A stretch of 64,000 nucleotides of DNA from Nocardioides sp. zg-1228 (GTDB lineage: Bacteria > Actinomycetota > Actinomycetes > Propionibacteriales > Nocardioidaceae): assembly GCF_017086465.1 (NCBI RefSeq), contig NZ_CP070961.1, positions 1,612,001 to 1,676,000 on the forward strand. The letters run 5' to 3'. The notes under the pieces are model-generated. The model worked only from the letters and a program-made list of their open reading frames with translations, was not told where the DNA came from and ran no database searches. Positions 17,028 to 24,801 of this stretch are shown here, piece by piece. The position numbers were made by a program, and so were the translations under genes. The stretch's first letter is position 1, and each line of letters begins with the position of its first letter.

Positions 17028-18083
17028 ATGAAGGCACTGGTCTACCACGGTCCGGGCAACAAGGCTTGGGAGGACGTTCCCGATCCCCAGATCCAGCAAC
17101 CCACCGACATCATCGTGCGGATCGACACGACCACGATCTGCGGCACGGACCTGCACATCCTCAAGGGGGACGTGCCGGCGGTGACCGACGGTCGGATCCT
17201 CGGCCACGAGGGCGTCGGCACCGTCACCGAGGTGGGCTCGGCGGTGTCCACGGTGGCCGTCGGCGACCGCGTGCTGCTCTCGTGCGTCAGCGCGTGCGGC
17301 GCCTGCTCGTACTGTCACCAGGGCCTCTACGCGCACTGCCTGGCCGAGGAGGGCGCCAGCGGCATCGGTTGGATCTTCGGTCACCTGATCGACGGCACCC
17401 AGGCCGAGCTGGTCCGGGTGCCGTTCGCGGACAACTCCGTCTACAAGCTGCCCGACGGGGTGAGCGACGAGGCCGCGGTCATGCTGTCCGACATCATCCC
17501 GACCTCGTTCGAGATCGGTGTCAGGTATGGCCGGGTGAAGCCCGGCGACGTGGTCGCGGTGGTCGGCTCCGGGCCGATCGGACTGGCCGCGATGATGACC
17601 GCCACGCTCTACGGCGCGGCCCGGATCATCGCGCTCGACCTCGACGCCAACCGGCTGGAACAGGCGTTGGGCTTCGGGGCGACCGACACCGTCGACAGCG
17701 GCAGCGCGGACTGGCGTGAGCAGGTGCTCGCGATGACCGACGGGCTCGGCGTCGACGTGGCGATCGAGGCCGTCGGCATCCCGGCGACGTTCGACGCCTG
17801 CACCACGATCGTCCGACCCGGTGGCTCCATCGCCAACGTGGGCGTGCACGGATCACCCGTGGAGCTGCAGCTGCAGGACCTGTGGATCATGGACCTCACC
17901 ATCACCACGGGCCTGGTCAGCACCTCGACCACACCGATGCTCCTGAAGCTGGTGGCCCAGCACAAGCTGGCGGTCGAGAAGTTCGCGACCCACCACTTCA
18001 CGCTCGACGAGATGATGGACGCGTACGACACCTTCGGCCGGGCGGCGGAGACCAAGGCGCTGAAGGTCGTGATCTCCCGGTAG
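17028..18083 (+). CDS. Zinc-dependent alcohol dehydrogenase
   Basis: A 351-residue medium-chain dehydrogenase. It has catalytic zinc ligands Cys38 (ICGTDLH) and His60-Glu61 (GHEGVG), a structural-zinc loop CGACSYCHQGLYAHC, and the nucleotide motif VGSGPIGLAA. CAGGAGGACAG precedes the ATG. The sequence resembles the glutathione-independent formaldehyde/threonine dehydrogenase-like branch more than AdhP at 5.9 kb. It is monocistronic and convergent with the RibD-like reductase gene. The physiological alcohol is not evident. Confidence 0.88.
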   Translation: MKALVYHGPGNKAWEDVPDPQIQQPTDIIVRIDTTTICGTDLHILKGDVPAVTDGRILGHEGVGTVTEVGSAVSTVAVGDRVLLSCVSACGACSYCHQGLYAHCLAEEGASGIGWIFGHLIDGTQAELVRVPFADNSVYKLPDGVSDEAAVMLSDIIPTSFEIGVRYGRVKPGDVVAVVGSGPIGLAAMMTATLYGAARIIALDLDANRLEQALGFGATDTVDSGSADWREQVLAMTDGLGVDVAIEAVGIPATFDACTTIVRPGGSIANVGVHGSPVELQLQDLWIMDLTITTGLVSTSTTPMLLKLVAQHKLAVEKFATHHFTLDEMMDAYDTFGRAAETKALKVVISR

Positions 18084-18094
18084 CGCGTCTGAGC

Positions 18095-18640
18095 TCAATC
18101 GGACGAAGGACGCCGGTAGCTCAGGAACACGCAACCGGTCGGCGACGATTCAGCCCGCGCCAGGGTCAGTCTGAGGGGATCTGAGCCGTCCTCGAAGAGA
18201 CGCCGCCCAGAGCCGGCCAACGTCGGGACGACGACGAGCTCGAGACGATCCACCAGGTCCTCGGCCAGCAGAGTCTGGGCGACGGCGATGCTGCCATGGA
18301 CGCCGATGTCGCCTCCCGACCCTGCCTTCAGCCGTCTGACGTAGGACGGGAGCGGGGAGTCGACGACGACCGACTGCTCCCAGCCCTTGTCCAGGGGATG
18401 TGAGGTCACGACGTGTTTGATGGTCGTGTTGATGAAGTCTGCGAACGGTTGCACGTCCGACGTCGGCCAGTAGTCGGCCCAGTAGTCGTACGTACCGCGG
18501 CCGAGGACGACGTCGTCCTGGACCCCGATGACGTCAGCGAGGTTGCGGAACACGGTCTCGTCCGCCTCGAACATCCAGTCGCCCGGCTCCTCCGCGACTC
18601 CGTCCAAGGACAGCAGGGCGTACAGGGTCACGTCGCGCAT
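18095..18640 (-). CDS. Dihydrofolate reductase-family protein (RibD C-terminal domain)
   Basis: The 181-residue protein matches the RibD_C/DHFR-like fold: SLDGVAEEPGDW near the N terminus, VVLGRGTYDYWADYW, IGVHGSIAVAQTLL and a terminal strand. Members bind NADPH, but most stand-alone copies have no proven substrate. GGAGGAGCC precedes the ATG. True dfrA is elsewhere in this window (56732), so this is a paralogous reductase. It is the last clearly chromosomal-type gene before a gene-poor region. Confidence 0.82.
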   Translation of the reverse strand: MRDVTLYALLSLDGVAEEPGDWMFEADETVFRNLADVIGVQDDVVLGRGTYDYWADYWPTSDVQPFADFINTTIKHVVTSHPLDKGWEQSVVVDSPLPSYVRRLKAGSGGDIGVHGSIAVAQTLLAEDLVDRLELVVVPTLAGSGRRLFEDGSDPLRLTLARAESSPTGCVFLSYRRPSSD

Positions 18641-19325
18641 GGCTCCTCCAGAGTGGTGTCACCCGTACGTCGAACGGCCGGCGCACAGATCGACATCGCT
18701 ACTCGCCGTTGGTCCGCCAGGCGTCGGTCTGCACTGGGGCTCGAGCTGCAACCTGCGTGGGTGTATGACCGCGGGACAAGGTGCCAGCGCGTGCGGCTCG
18801 GGTATAGGTCACGGCGCCGTCCGCTGAGTAGCTCGAAGGCGGCGGTGTGAGGACGCACCTGCCGATGCGTCGCGGGAGGCGCTGCGTGCCCTGAGCACAG
18901 ATGATGCCCTGCCTGAAGCGGCGCTGTGCTGGACGGATGCTGAAGTTCTCCGCCGGGCATGAAAGAACCGCCCACGGTCTCGGGTCCGTGGGCGGTTCTG
19001 ACTCCAGACTACGCGACCGTTGACCCCGGCGCTGGCACAGCACATGCACGCGATTGCAACGGATCGGTCCGTGATTCCCCGGGACCTGCGTCGAGGAAAA
19101 CCCGCGCCTTGAACCGTCGAGCCGACTCGCGGCGGTATCAGCAGGATCGATCTTCGGAGTTGCCGCATGGGCGATGCTCGTCGTGCCGCCACGGTCGCCT
19201 CGGCGCCCTATGGGGGTCAATGTATGGGTGGCCGGACTCGGTGGTCACCAGGCTCATGGAGAAGCCGTTCTTCAAGCGGAGGAAGCACTCCGAAGAGGTC
19301 AGTAGGGTCTGGTCCGCGTGACGCG
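18641..19325. other. Gene-poor 685-base stretch
   Basis: Open frames here give low-complexity Arg/Ser/Pro-rich translations with no domain, ribosome site or coherent start. I see no gene, tRNA or mobile-element end. The only clear structure is the hairpin at 18964-18999. Confidence 0.6.
18964..18999 (-). terminator. 14-bp perfect hairpin, terminator-like
   Basis: Arms 18964-18977 (agaaccgcccacgg) and 18986-18999 are exact reverse complements with an 8-base loop. On the minus strand the stem is followed by TTTC, so it could end transcripts from the STAS gene 330 bases upstream. Confidence 0.6.
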
Positions 19326-19673
19326 CTAAGCGACGTCGAGCAGCTGGGCGTGCCGAGGTACGACTGTGGGCGCGCAGTGGCGTAGCAACGCCAGTGTTGC
19401 AAGCGGGGTCAGGACACCGGTTCGGGGTGGGACGATCCGCATCCGTCCTCCGTGGCATCGTGTGAATCGGCTGGCCCAGGTGAGCGAGCGGACCAGGCGT
19501 GGGTCCATCCGCACGACCCCGGACAGATCCACGGTCAGGCACCGACCGGTGGCGTTGCGATGCGCCTGCTGGACGGAGCGCACGAGGTCGGGGACAGCGG
19601 CTAGGTCCAGCTCAGCGGGTGCGATGAGGTGATCGGGACCGGCGAAATGGAACGAGGAGACGTGGTGCGACAT
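19326..19673 (-). CDS. STAS-domain protein, anti-sigma factor antagonist-like
   Basis: The 115-residue protein shows the STAS pattern: a helix around LDLAAVPDLVRSVQQA, the strand CLTVDLSGVVRMDPRLVRSL, then GGRMRIVPPRTGVLTPLATLALL. In phosphorylatable antagonists the loop after the DLSG strand carries D-S; here it is MDPRLV with no serine, so classical anti-sigma kinase control is doubtful. AGGA lies about 9 bases before the ATG at 19673. No anti-sigma kinase or sigma factor is adjacent. Confidence 0.65.
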   Translation of the reverse strand: MSHHVSSFHFAGPDHLIAPAELDLAAVPDLVRSVQQAHRNATGRCLTVDLSGVVRMDPRLVRSLTWASRFTRCHGGRMRIVPPRTGVLTPLATLALLRHCAPTVVPRHAQLLDVA

Positions 19674-19729
19674 GTTGGTGTCCTGATTTGGATGCCCCGT
19701 GATCGCCGTTGCTGGGCTGTTGGGGACAG

Positions 19730-19745
19730 CGGGGGGTACCCCCCG
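19730..19745. repeat. Perfect 16-bp G/C palindrome
   Basis: cggggggtaccccccg is its own reverse complement and lies 56 bases upstream of the STAS start. It could be an operator or a cruciform; nothing else supports a role. Confidence 0.35.
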
Positions 19746-20005
19746 GGTGTGCGGTGTATGCAACAACAGCCGAACTTCTTGTCACCAGCGCCTCCCGACC
19801 GGGACGCTCGGCCGCAGCGTCACGGTGCGGAGCCGCCCACGTTGGCTCGGCGCATGCGGCCCGTTCAGGAGCAACGCACATTGAAGGCCCCGCGCGCGCC
19901 CGACCCGTCGCGGACCGCGGCGCGACCAGCGACTCGATGACCGGCGGCACCGTTGGTCATTAGAGGCGAGCGGGGGGCCGTGAACTGGGAGCGCCCGCGG
20001 ATGTA

Positions 20006-20150
20006 AGCCCCATTTGAGGACCGACCTGGAACTCGTCGCCGTAGCCGACGTCTGGGGGGCCAGTCCAAGTTCACTCGCCGGCACGAAACCGAACCGCCGG
20101 TAGTAGGCCGGAGGGACTGCTGCATCCTCTGGTGACAGCAAGACCCAGCG
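20006..20150 (-). pseudogene. Remnant of a GNAT N-acetyltransferase
   Basis: The minus strand encodes PPAYYRRFGFVPASELGL, the C-terminal core of GNAT enzymes (usually DPAYYgRFGF). A frameshift follows, after which the expected continuation GYGDEFQVGPQM appears in the next frame. There is no N-terminal part or start codon. The piece is a decayed acetyltransferase tail within the gene-poor region 19674-20253. Confidence 0.55.
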
Positions 20151-20218
20151 GAGCGCTGAGCTGCTAGCCGCGCCCCCGGGCTCGCCCTCGCATCCGGGGG
20201 CGACTCCCGGAATGTTAC

Positions 20219-20246
20219 TTGCATAAATGGCAACTTCTCTTATGCT
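20219..20246 (+). promoter_or_regulatory. Promoter TTGCAT-N16-TATGCT for a leaderless gene
   Basis: A -35 (20219-20224) and -10 (20241-20246) are separated by 16 bases. The ATG at 20254 lies 7 bases after the -10, so transcription probably begins at the start codon. Confidence 0.6.
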
Positions 20247-20253
20247 TGCGCCT

Positions 20254-20721
20254 ATGGAAAGTTCTTTGGGGCCGTTGGAGCGCATCCGTGAGCTGGAGCG
20301 CGGCGAGGCGGCGCCCTACATCCGGATGCGGCCTTCGCCTTGGTGGGTGCCACCACTCTTTGGCGTGTGGTTCGCCGCCTATGTGGGAGCATTCGCGTTC
20401 TGGAGCGAGAGCGAGTTCGCCTTCGTTTTGGCGATGATCACGCTCGCCGCCGGCGTCGGCGCGTTCGTGGGGTGGTGTGCCCGGCGGTACGATGCCTTCC
20501 CCATGCCCGGTCGTGGCACTCCTCCGCCGGAGATCCGGCGGGAGTACCGGTGCTACGCCATCGGAGCGGTGGGCATCGCCGTCCTTGTGGCGGGCGTGAT
20601 GTGGTTGGCCGGGGTCCCGGCAGCGTCCGGTGCCGCGTTCGCTCTGGTGACCGTGGGCCTGCGGCTGTTCCAAGCCCGCTACGAGCGTGCGGCGGCCGTC
20701 GTGCGGGAGCGGCTGCCATGA
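20254..20721 (+). CDS. Small multi-pass membrane protein paired with winged-helix regulator
   Basis: A 155-residue protein with a hydrophilic N terminus (about 30 residues) and four hydrophobic segments arranged as two hairpins. ATG 20254 was chosen over the in-frame ATG at 20227 because the promoter's -10 would lie inside the longer frame. The stop overlaps the next gene's start (ATGA, 20718-20721). Membrane protein plus small winged-helix regulator is a recurring actinobacterial pair of unknown function. Confidence 0.75.
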   Translation: MESSLGPLERIRELERGEAAPYIRMRPSPWWVPPLFGVWFAAYVGAFAFWSESEFAFVLAMITLAAGVGAFVGWCARRYDAFPMPGRGTPPPEIRREYRCYAIGAVGIAVLVAGVMWLAGVPAASGAAFALVTVGLRLFQARYERAAAVVRERLP

Positions 20722-21002
20722 GCCTGGGCGACCTCGACCCTGTCTTACACGCACCGAAGCGGCTCATAGCGATGGCCGTGCTGGCGAACACCGAGTACGC
20801 CACATTCCGGTTCCTCAAAGAACAACTCGACCTGACCGACTCGGACCTGTCCAAACAAATGTCTGCGCTGGAGTCGGCTGGTTACGTCAAAGTCAACAAG
20901 CGCGGGCGCGGACCGGGCTCGGCCACGACGTACACCATGACGCGCCCAGGCGATCGTGCCTACCGGGCCCACCGCGCAGCGCTTTACGCCCTGCTCGCCT
21001 AA
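20718..21002 (+). CDS. Small winged-helix transcriptional regulator
   Basis: The 94-residue protein is a stand-alone winged helix: LAVNTEYATFRFLK-like helix, then LTDSDLSKQMSALESAGYVKV as recognition region, and a wing ending TYTMTRPG. It matches the PadR/MarR-like HTH_27 class often annotated simply as transcriptional regulator. Its start overlaps the membrane gene's stop, so the two are co-translated and it probably regulates its own operon. An ABC-ATPase remnant follows. Confidence 0.8.
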   Translation: MSLGDLDPVLHAPKRLIAMAVLANTEYATFRFLKEQLDLTDSDLSKQMSALESAGYVKVNKRGRGPGSATTYTMTRPGDRAYRAHRAALYALLA

Positions 21003-21127
21003 GAGATGACCCGGGACTGCGATGCAGCCCCACCCACCGAACGGTGGAGGCACGAACCAACCCAAGCTCAGAGGCTGCAGTCGATGTGACGGGGTTCGGT
21101 GGCCCTCAACTTCGCGCATGATGGCAT

Positions 21128-21410
21128 TTGGAAGTCCGAAATCTGTACAAGCTGTACGGACAGCACGTTGCCGTCAACGACGTCTCCTTCACCGTTGACG
21201 AAGGGAGATCTTCGGCATCATTGGACCCAGCGGCGCTGGCAGGACGACGATCCTCGGGAGTGCGCCGGTCTGCGAATACCCGACTCGGGGCTCGGACGGG
21301 CTACCGCGGACCTCGTTCCTACGTTCCAAGACGCCAAGCGCTTGACTCGTCCCGAGCCGACACCGTCGGTGCCAGCACCTCCGCTCGCGTCTTGCGGCAT
21401 CCTGGGTGAC
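21128..21410 (+). pseudogene. Frameshifted fragment of an ABC transporter ATP-binding protein
   Basis: The frame from 21128 reads EVRNLYKLYGQHVAVNDVSF, a typical ABC ATPase N terminus. A single-base loss near 21205 follows. The next frame continues EIFGIIGPSGAGRTTIL, a complete Walker A, and a second shift near 21260 leads to CAGLRIPDSG. Nothing after about 21410 resembles the signature or Walker B. It was probably once the ABC component after the winged-helix/membrane pair. Confidence 0.7.
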
Positions 21411-21504
21411 GTGCAGCACCCAGAGGTAGGCACCCGCACGCGCAGGGGCCAATGCAAGGCAGGCGGTCAGCTGATATGTAGGCACCTCTTGTCAAGGGCA
21501 GGTT

Positions 21505-21541
21505 GAGGCGCCCGTCCCACTGATGGTGGGGCGGGCGCCTC
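21505..21541 (+). terminator. 15-bp hairpin terminator
   Basis: gaggcgcccgtccca (21505-21519) pairs with 21527-21541 with a single G-T pair and a 7-base loop. It stands between the ABC remnant and the IS110 remnant and could work in both directions. Confidence 0.7.
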
Positions 21542-21779
21542 GTGCTTCGTCGGGGTGTGGCGGCTGGTCGCGTGTCGTTGGCGACGCACGGTCAGGCTGA
21601 TATGCGCGGGTTGGTTACCGCAGGACGGGCCGTTCGGCTGGAGCGGATCGCGTGTCTAGGGTCGAGCGTCGCGCCGATCACTGGTGTGGCTCTCGGTGCT
21701 GCTCATAGCTGTGTCGCGGGTCGCTCCTCGCGCTGCTGCCAGCGGGCCTGGGTCGACGAAGCAGTTCAGGGATCGGTCC

Positions 21780-22629
21780 TCATTCTTCGAGGACGGCCAG
21801 CGACCAGCACCAGCCGGCCAGCTCGCGGGCGATCGCGACGTTGGCGATCGTGTGCCTCTTGGGTCGTGCGCGCATGGTGCTCCAGCGGTGGTGGAGTCGC
21901 CGGTTGCCCTCGTCGCAGCGGGCGCGAGCAGCAGGCCCGGCAAGCTCCCACCGGTCCCGCATGGTCTTGCCGATGCGGTAGGCGGGCCGGTGGTGCCACG
22001 CGGCTTCGACCAGCAGGCGCCGCAGGTGGGTGTTGCCGGTCTTGGTGATCGACCCCTGGACCCGTGACTGGCCCGAGGAGTACTCGCTGGGCACCAGCCC
22101 GATGAACGAGCCGATGGTCTTGCCGGTGAATCGGTCCCAGTCGCCGACCTCGCCCGCCAACGCGAGCCCGGTCAGGGGCCCGATTCCGCGCAGGCAGCCC
22201 AGCCGCCGCAGCACCGGGGTGAGCTTCGCAGTCTGCGGCCGTGGTGGTGATCGCGTCGTCGAGGCGGTCGCGGCATGCCTTCACGTGGAGCACGGCGTCG
22301 TAGTCGGACTCGAAGGTCAGCCTGGTCGCGGCGGAGTCCAGTTGGGCGCCGGCGCGGCGCAGCCACACGTCGTGGGCGCCGGTTCACGCCTTCGCGCCGG
22401 AGTAGACGTAACCCTGGCGCAGCAAGAGCTTCGACGACCGGTGCCGGGCCGGCATCAGGTCACCCCGGGCGTCCTCGCGGGCGCGGACCAGGTCACGTGC
22501 GGCCTCTTGGCCGACGCTGGGAACGCTCACCGCGGTGATGTCCTTGGCGTCGGTCTTGACCCTGTCGCCGCTGGGCCGTTGCAGCTTCGACGGCGCCACG
22601 ACCTCGCGGCGGATCCCGGCTGCGTTCAA
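21780..22629 (-). mobile_element. Decayed IS110-family transposase
   Basis: The N-terminal DEDD-domain part (22629-22384) reads EVVAPSKLQRPSGDRVKTDA. It lacks about 15 residues after TDA compared with intact copies and ends at an in-frame TGA where a Trp codon is expected. The same frame resumes as HDVWLRRAGAQL, then shifts near 22225. The C-terminal transposase_20 domain follows (LGCLRGIGPLTGLALAGEVG, GLVPSEYSSG, TKTGNTHLRRLLVEAAW). No initiation codon remains. Deletion, nonsense and frameshift mutations show it cannot make active transposase. Confidence 0.85.
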
Positions 22630-22827
22630 CGACCAACTCAGGACGAGCCGGTCAATCCATACCGTCTAGGCGTCCGCCGTTATGCGCCCCCGCGGTGACA
22701 CGCTCGGCGTCCCGACATACGTGCCGGGGCACATCTCGGGTCCGACCATGGTCGTCACTCACACCTGCGCCCTGTGCCCGTGCCCCGTTCAACGGTTGTG
22801 CGGACGTGCGCTCGGTGCGCGCCTTCT

Positions 22828-22865
22828 CCACTGCTGGCCCAACCGTCCTCCTGGGCTAGCAGTGG
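22828..22865. terminator. 14-bp hairpin with one mismatch
   Basis: ccactgctggccca (22828-22841) pairs with tgggctagcagtgg (22852-22865), loop of 10. It may be a terminator or structured RNA from the IS110 flank. Confidence 0.45.
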
Positions 22866-22917
22866 CGCCCCCCCGCTGAGGGGAACGCCTCACGCGCGAG
22901 TGCGGACATGAACCGGG

Positions 22918-23028
22918 TCTGCGTCGGAGATCGGATGGGTCGTTGCGGGGGTCACCGCCGGCGTGGTGATCTACGGTCTCGTCGTTCTGCTCGCGTGGCG
23001 ACGCAGACGACGCACGCCGACCAGCTGA
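22918..23028 (+). pseudogene. Orphan transmembrane-segment fragment
   Basis: The frame just after a TGA at 22912-22914 reads EIGWVVAGVTAGVVIYGLVV followed by a run of arginines and a stop at 23028. This is a clear single membrane helix with a positive stop-transfer, but there is no ATG, GTG or TTG start before the helix and no ribosome site. It is probably the tail or head of a deleted membrane protein. Confidence 0.3.
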
Positions 23029-23080
23029 CCATCCAGGTCCTTCGCGCCGATCGGACCGTCCCGTCAGGAGGACGCACACC

Positions 23081-23764
23081 ATGACCGCAACTCCCACGAT
23101 GCCGGCCACCTCATCGACTCGTGCCCCGGCCGGGGCACTGATGTGGGTGCCTCAGCCTCTGTACGTGGTCTGTGAGCTCATCGCCGCCGCGGCCGCCACG
23201 GCTCCATACAGCCTGCTCGACAACACCATCAGTGACCTCGGTGCGACCACGTGCACCACCATCGCCTACCCCTACGGCGACGTCCCGGTGTGCTCACCGC
23301 TGCACCCGCTGGTGAACGGTGCGTTCATCGTATTCGGCCTGCTGCTCGCTATTGGTGCGGTGCTGCTGCGAGGGTGGCTCCCCAAGGGCGCTGCGGCTAC
23401 AACCTCGGTGGGGTTGTGGGTCATCACGGGGCTCAGCTCGGTCGCGACCGGGCTGGTACCGCTCGACCAGGACCTGGACCTGCACAGTCTCGTGGCGCTG
23501 CCAGCGTTCGTGGCGCAGTCGTTGGCCCTGCTCGTCATCGCCTACGTCCTGCGCCACCGACGCGGGGTGTCGGGGTCGGCGCTGGTGGCCGGGGCGGTCT
23601 CGCTCGTCGGACTGGTCGCGTTTCTGGCGCGCACCGGCAGCGCCGAGCTCGGTGGTCTGTTCGAGCGGCTGGCGTTCTGGCCGGGCTACCTCTGGCTGCC
23701 GGTCCTTGCCGTCGTCGTCCTGTGCGAGCGAAGGGTCCCGTGTGCCGGGCGGCGCTCGGTGTGA
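23081..23764 (+). CDS. DUF998 family membrane protein
   Basis: A 227-residue protein with about six hydrophobic segments. It has the DUF998 features NTISDLGATTC after the first helix, the conserved HPLVNGAFIVFGLLLAIGA and D-x-D-LHSLVALPAF. Function of the family is unknown. CAGGAGG lies 9 bases before the ATG. It stands alone between island remnants. Confidence 0.8.
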   Translation: MTATPTMPATSSTRAPAGALMWVPQPLYVVCELIAAAAATAPYSLLDNTISDLGATTCTTIAYPYGDVPVCSPLHPLVNGAFIVFGLLLAIGAVLLRGWLPKGAAATTSVGLWVITGLSSVATGLVPLDQDLDLHSLVALPAFVAQSLALLVIAYVLRHRRGVSGSALVAGAVSLVGLVAFLARTGSAELGGLFERLAFWPGYLWLPVLAVVVLCERRVPCAGRRSV

Positions 23765-24092
23765 CTCGGAGCTGGGTCCATGATCAGCACAGTTGCATGG
23801 CGTCCAGACCGGGGCGGTCGCCGAGTCACTCACCTAGTTCGAGGACGCCCGTTCGGCCGTTCGGGTCTGCTGCGCGATCCGGTGACAGGCTGCCTCGGGC
23901 CGGTTGACCGCGCCGGCGGGCGCCGCGTGCGCGAGTTGCCTGCACGCTCCCTATTGCATGTTGGCCGGCGACCGCTTTAAGGGGCGCTTTGAGCGGGGGA
24001 GCGCACCCACCCGATGTTGGCGTCGCGGTCCCCAGACGGCTGGCACTCAGGCTCCTTCGTCGAGCTGACAGCGGTTCGTACAGCAGACCCGC
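23765..24092. other. Gene-free 328 bases
   Basis: I see no convincing reading frame, RNA or repeat here. It separates the DUF998 gene from the convergent TetR-type regulator. Confidence 0.55.
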
Positions 24093-24722
24093 CTACTCAC
24101 GGGCGCTTGCGCGGAGTTGGGTCAGCGTCCAGAGCAGTGGGCTGTCCACGTCGGTGCTCGGGTCGAGCATCTGTCGGATCATCAGGCCCTCGTGGAGGGT
24201 GAGCAGGCCGCGGGCGGCCTCGACGCAGTCGACGTCGGCTGCGATGACACCGGTGCTCTGAGCCCGACTCAGCACTTCGGTCAGTTCCTGATCCCATGCC
24301 GCGACGCGCTGACGGACGAAGTCGGCAGCGACGTGGTCGGGTTGCGCAGCGACGTTCAGCTTGAGGCTGATCCATAGCCGGGTCCAGGCAGGGGTGGAGC
24401 GGCGGCGCTCAGCGACGCGTGCGTACGCACTGATGAGGTCGTCAATGTCTAGCAGGGCGCCCTCGTCGAAGAACTGGCGGTCGGCGTCCTCCTGAGCGAT
24501 GAGCACGCCCAGCAGAAGGTCGTCCTTGGACGCGAAGTGGTGCTGCAGGCCGGCGTGGGTGATCCCGACCCGAGCGGCGATGGCCCGTAGTGAAGCGACC
24601 TCGAAACCCGCTCGCGAGAACTCCTCCAGCGCCGCGTCGAGGATCGCGGCTCGTTTCGCCAATCCGACCTTGTACGGCCCGCGCACCACCCTCGTCACGG
24701 CTCCACTATCTCTCACGGCCAC
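24093..24722 (-). CDS. TetR/AcrR-family transcriptional regulator
   Basis: A 209-residue protein with an N-terminal TetR helix-turn-helix (AAILDAALEEFSRAGFEVAS, then VGITHAGLQHHFASKDDLL) and a C-terminal all-helical ligand domain. The GTG at 24722 is shown, but GTG at 24698, close to the HTH, is also possible. It is divergent from a KstD-like flavoprotein, 80 bases apart, and is likely its regulator, responding to a steroid or similar hydrophobic ligand. That ligand is inferred only from the neighbour. Confidence 0.85.
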   Translation of the reverse strand: MAVRDSGAVTRVVRGPYKVGLAKRAAILDAALEEFSRAGFEVASLRAIAARVGITHAGLQHHFASKDDLLLGVLIAQEDADRQFFDEGALLDIDDLISAYARVAERRRSTPAWTRLWISLKLNVAAQPDHVAADFVRQRVAAWDQELTEVLSRAQSTGVIAADVDCVEAARGLLTLHEGLMIRQMLDPSTDVDSPLLWTLTQLRASARE

Positions 24723-24801
24723 GCCACTCGCGGGATGTAGGCGGGTTCGGCGCTGCGAAAACCTGCCATGTGGTTAGATTTGCGAAACAAGGGAGTGTGA
24801 G

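Larger units (their letters stand above)
22630..23080. other. Intergenic 451 bases next to IS110 remnant
   Basis: There is no intact gene. It holds the hairpin at 22828-22865 and an isolated membrane-spanning reading frame ending at 23028. IS110 elements carry a bridge RNA in the flank upstream of the transposase, which here would fall in this stretch, but I cannot recognise one by eye. Confidence 0.5.

Noticed and set aside
18699..19220. Minus-strand open frames of 115-173 codons
   Set aside because: No ribosome site, leaderless promoter or domain, and composition is typical of random frames.
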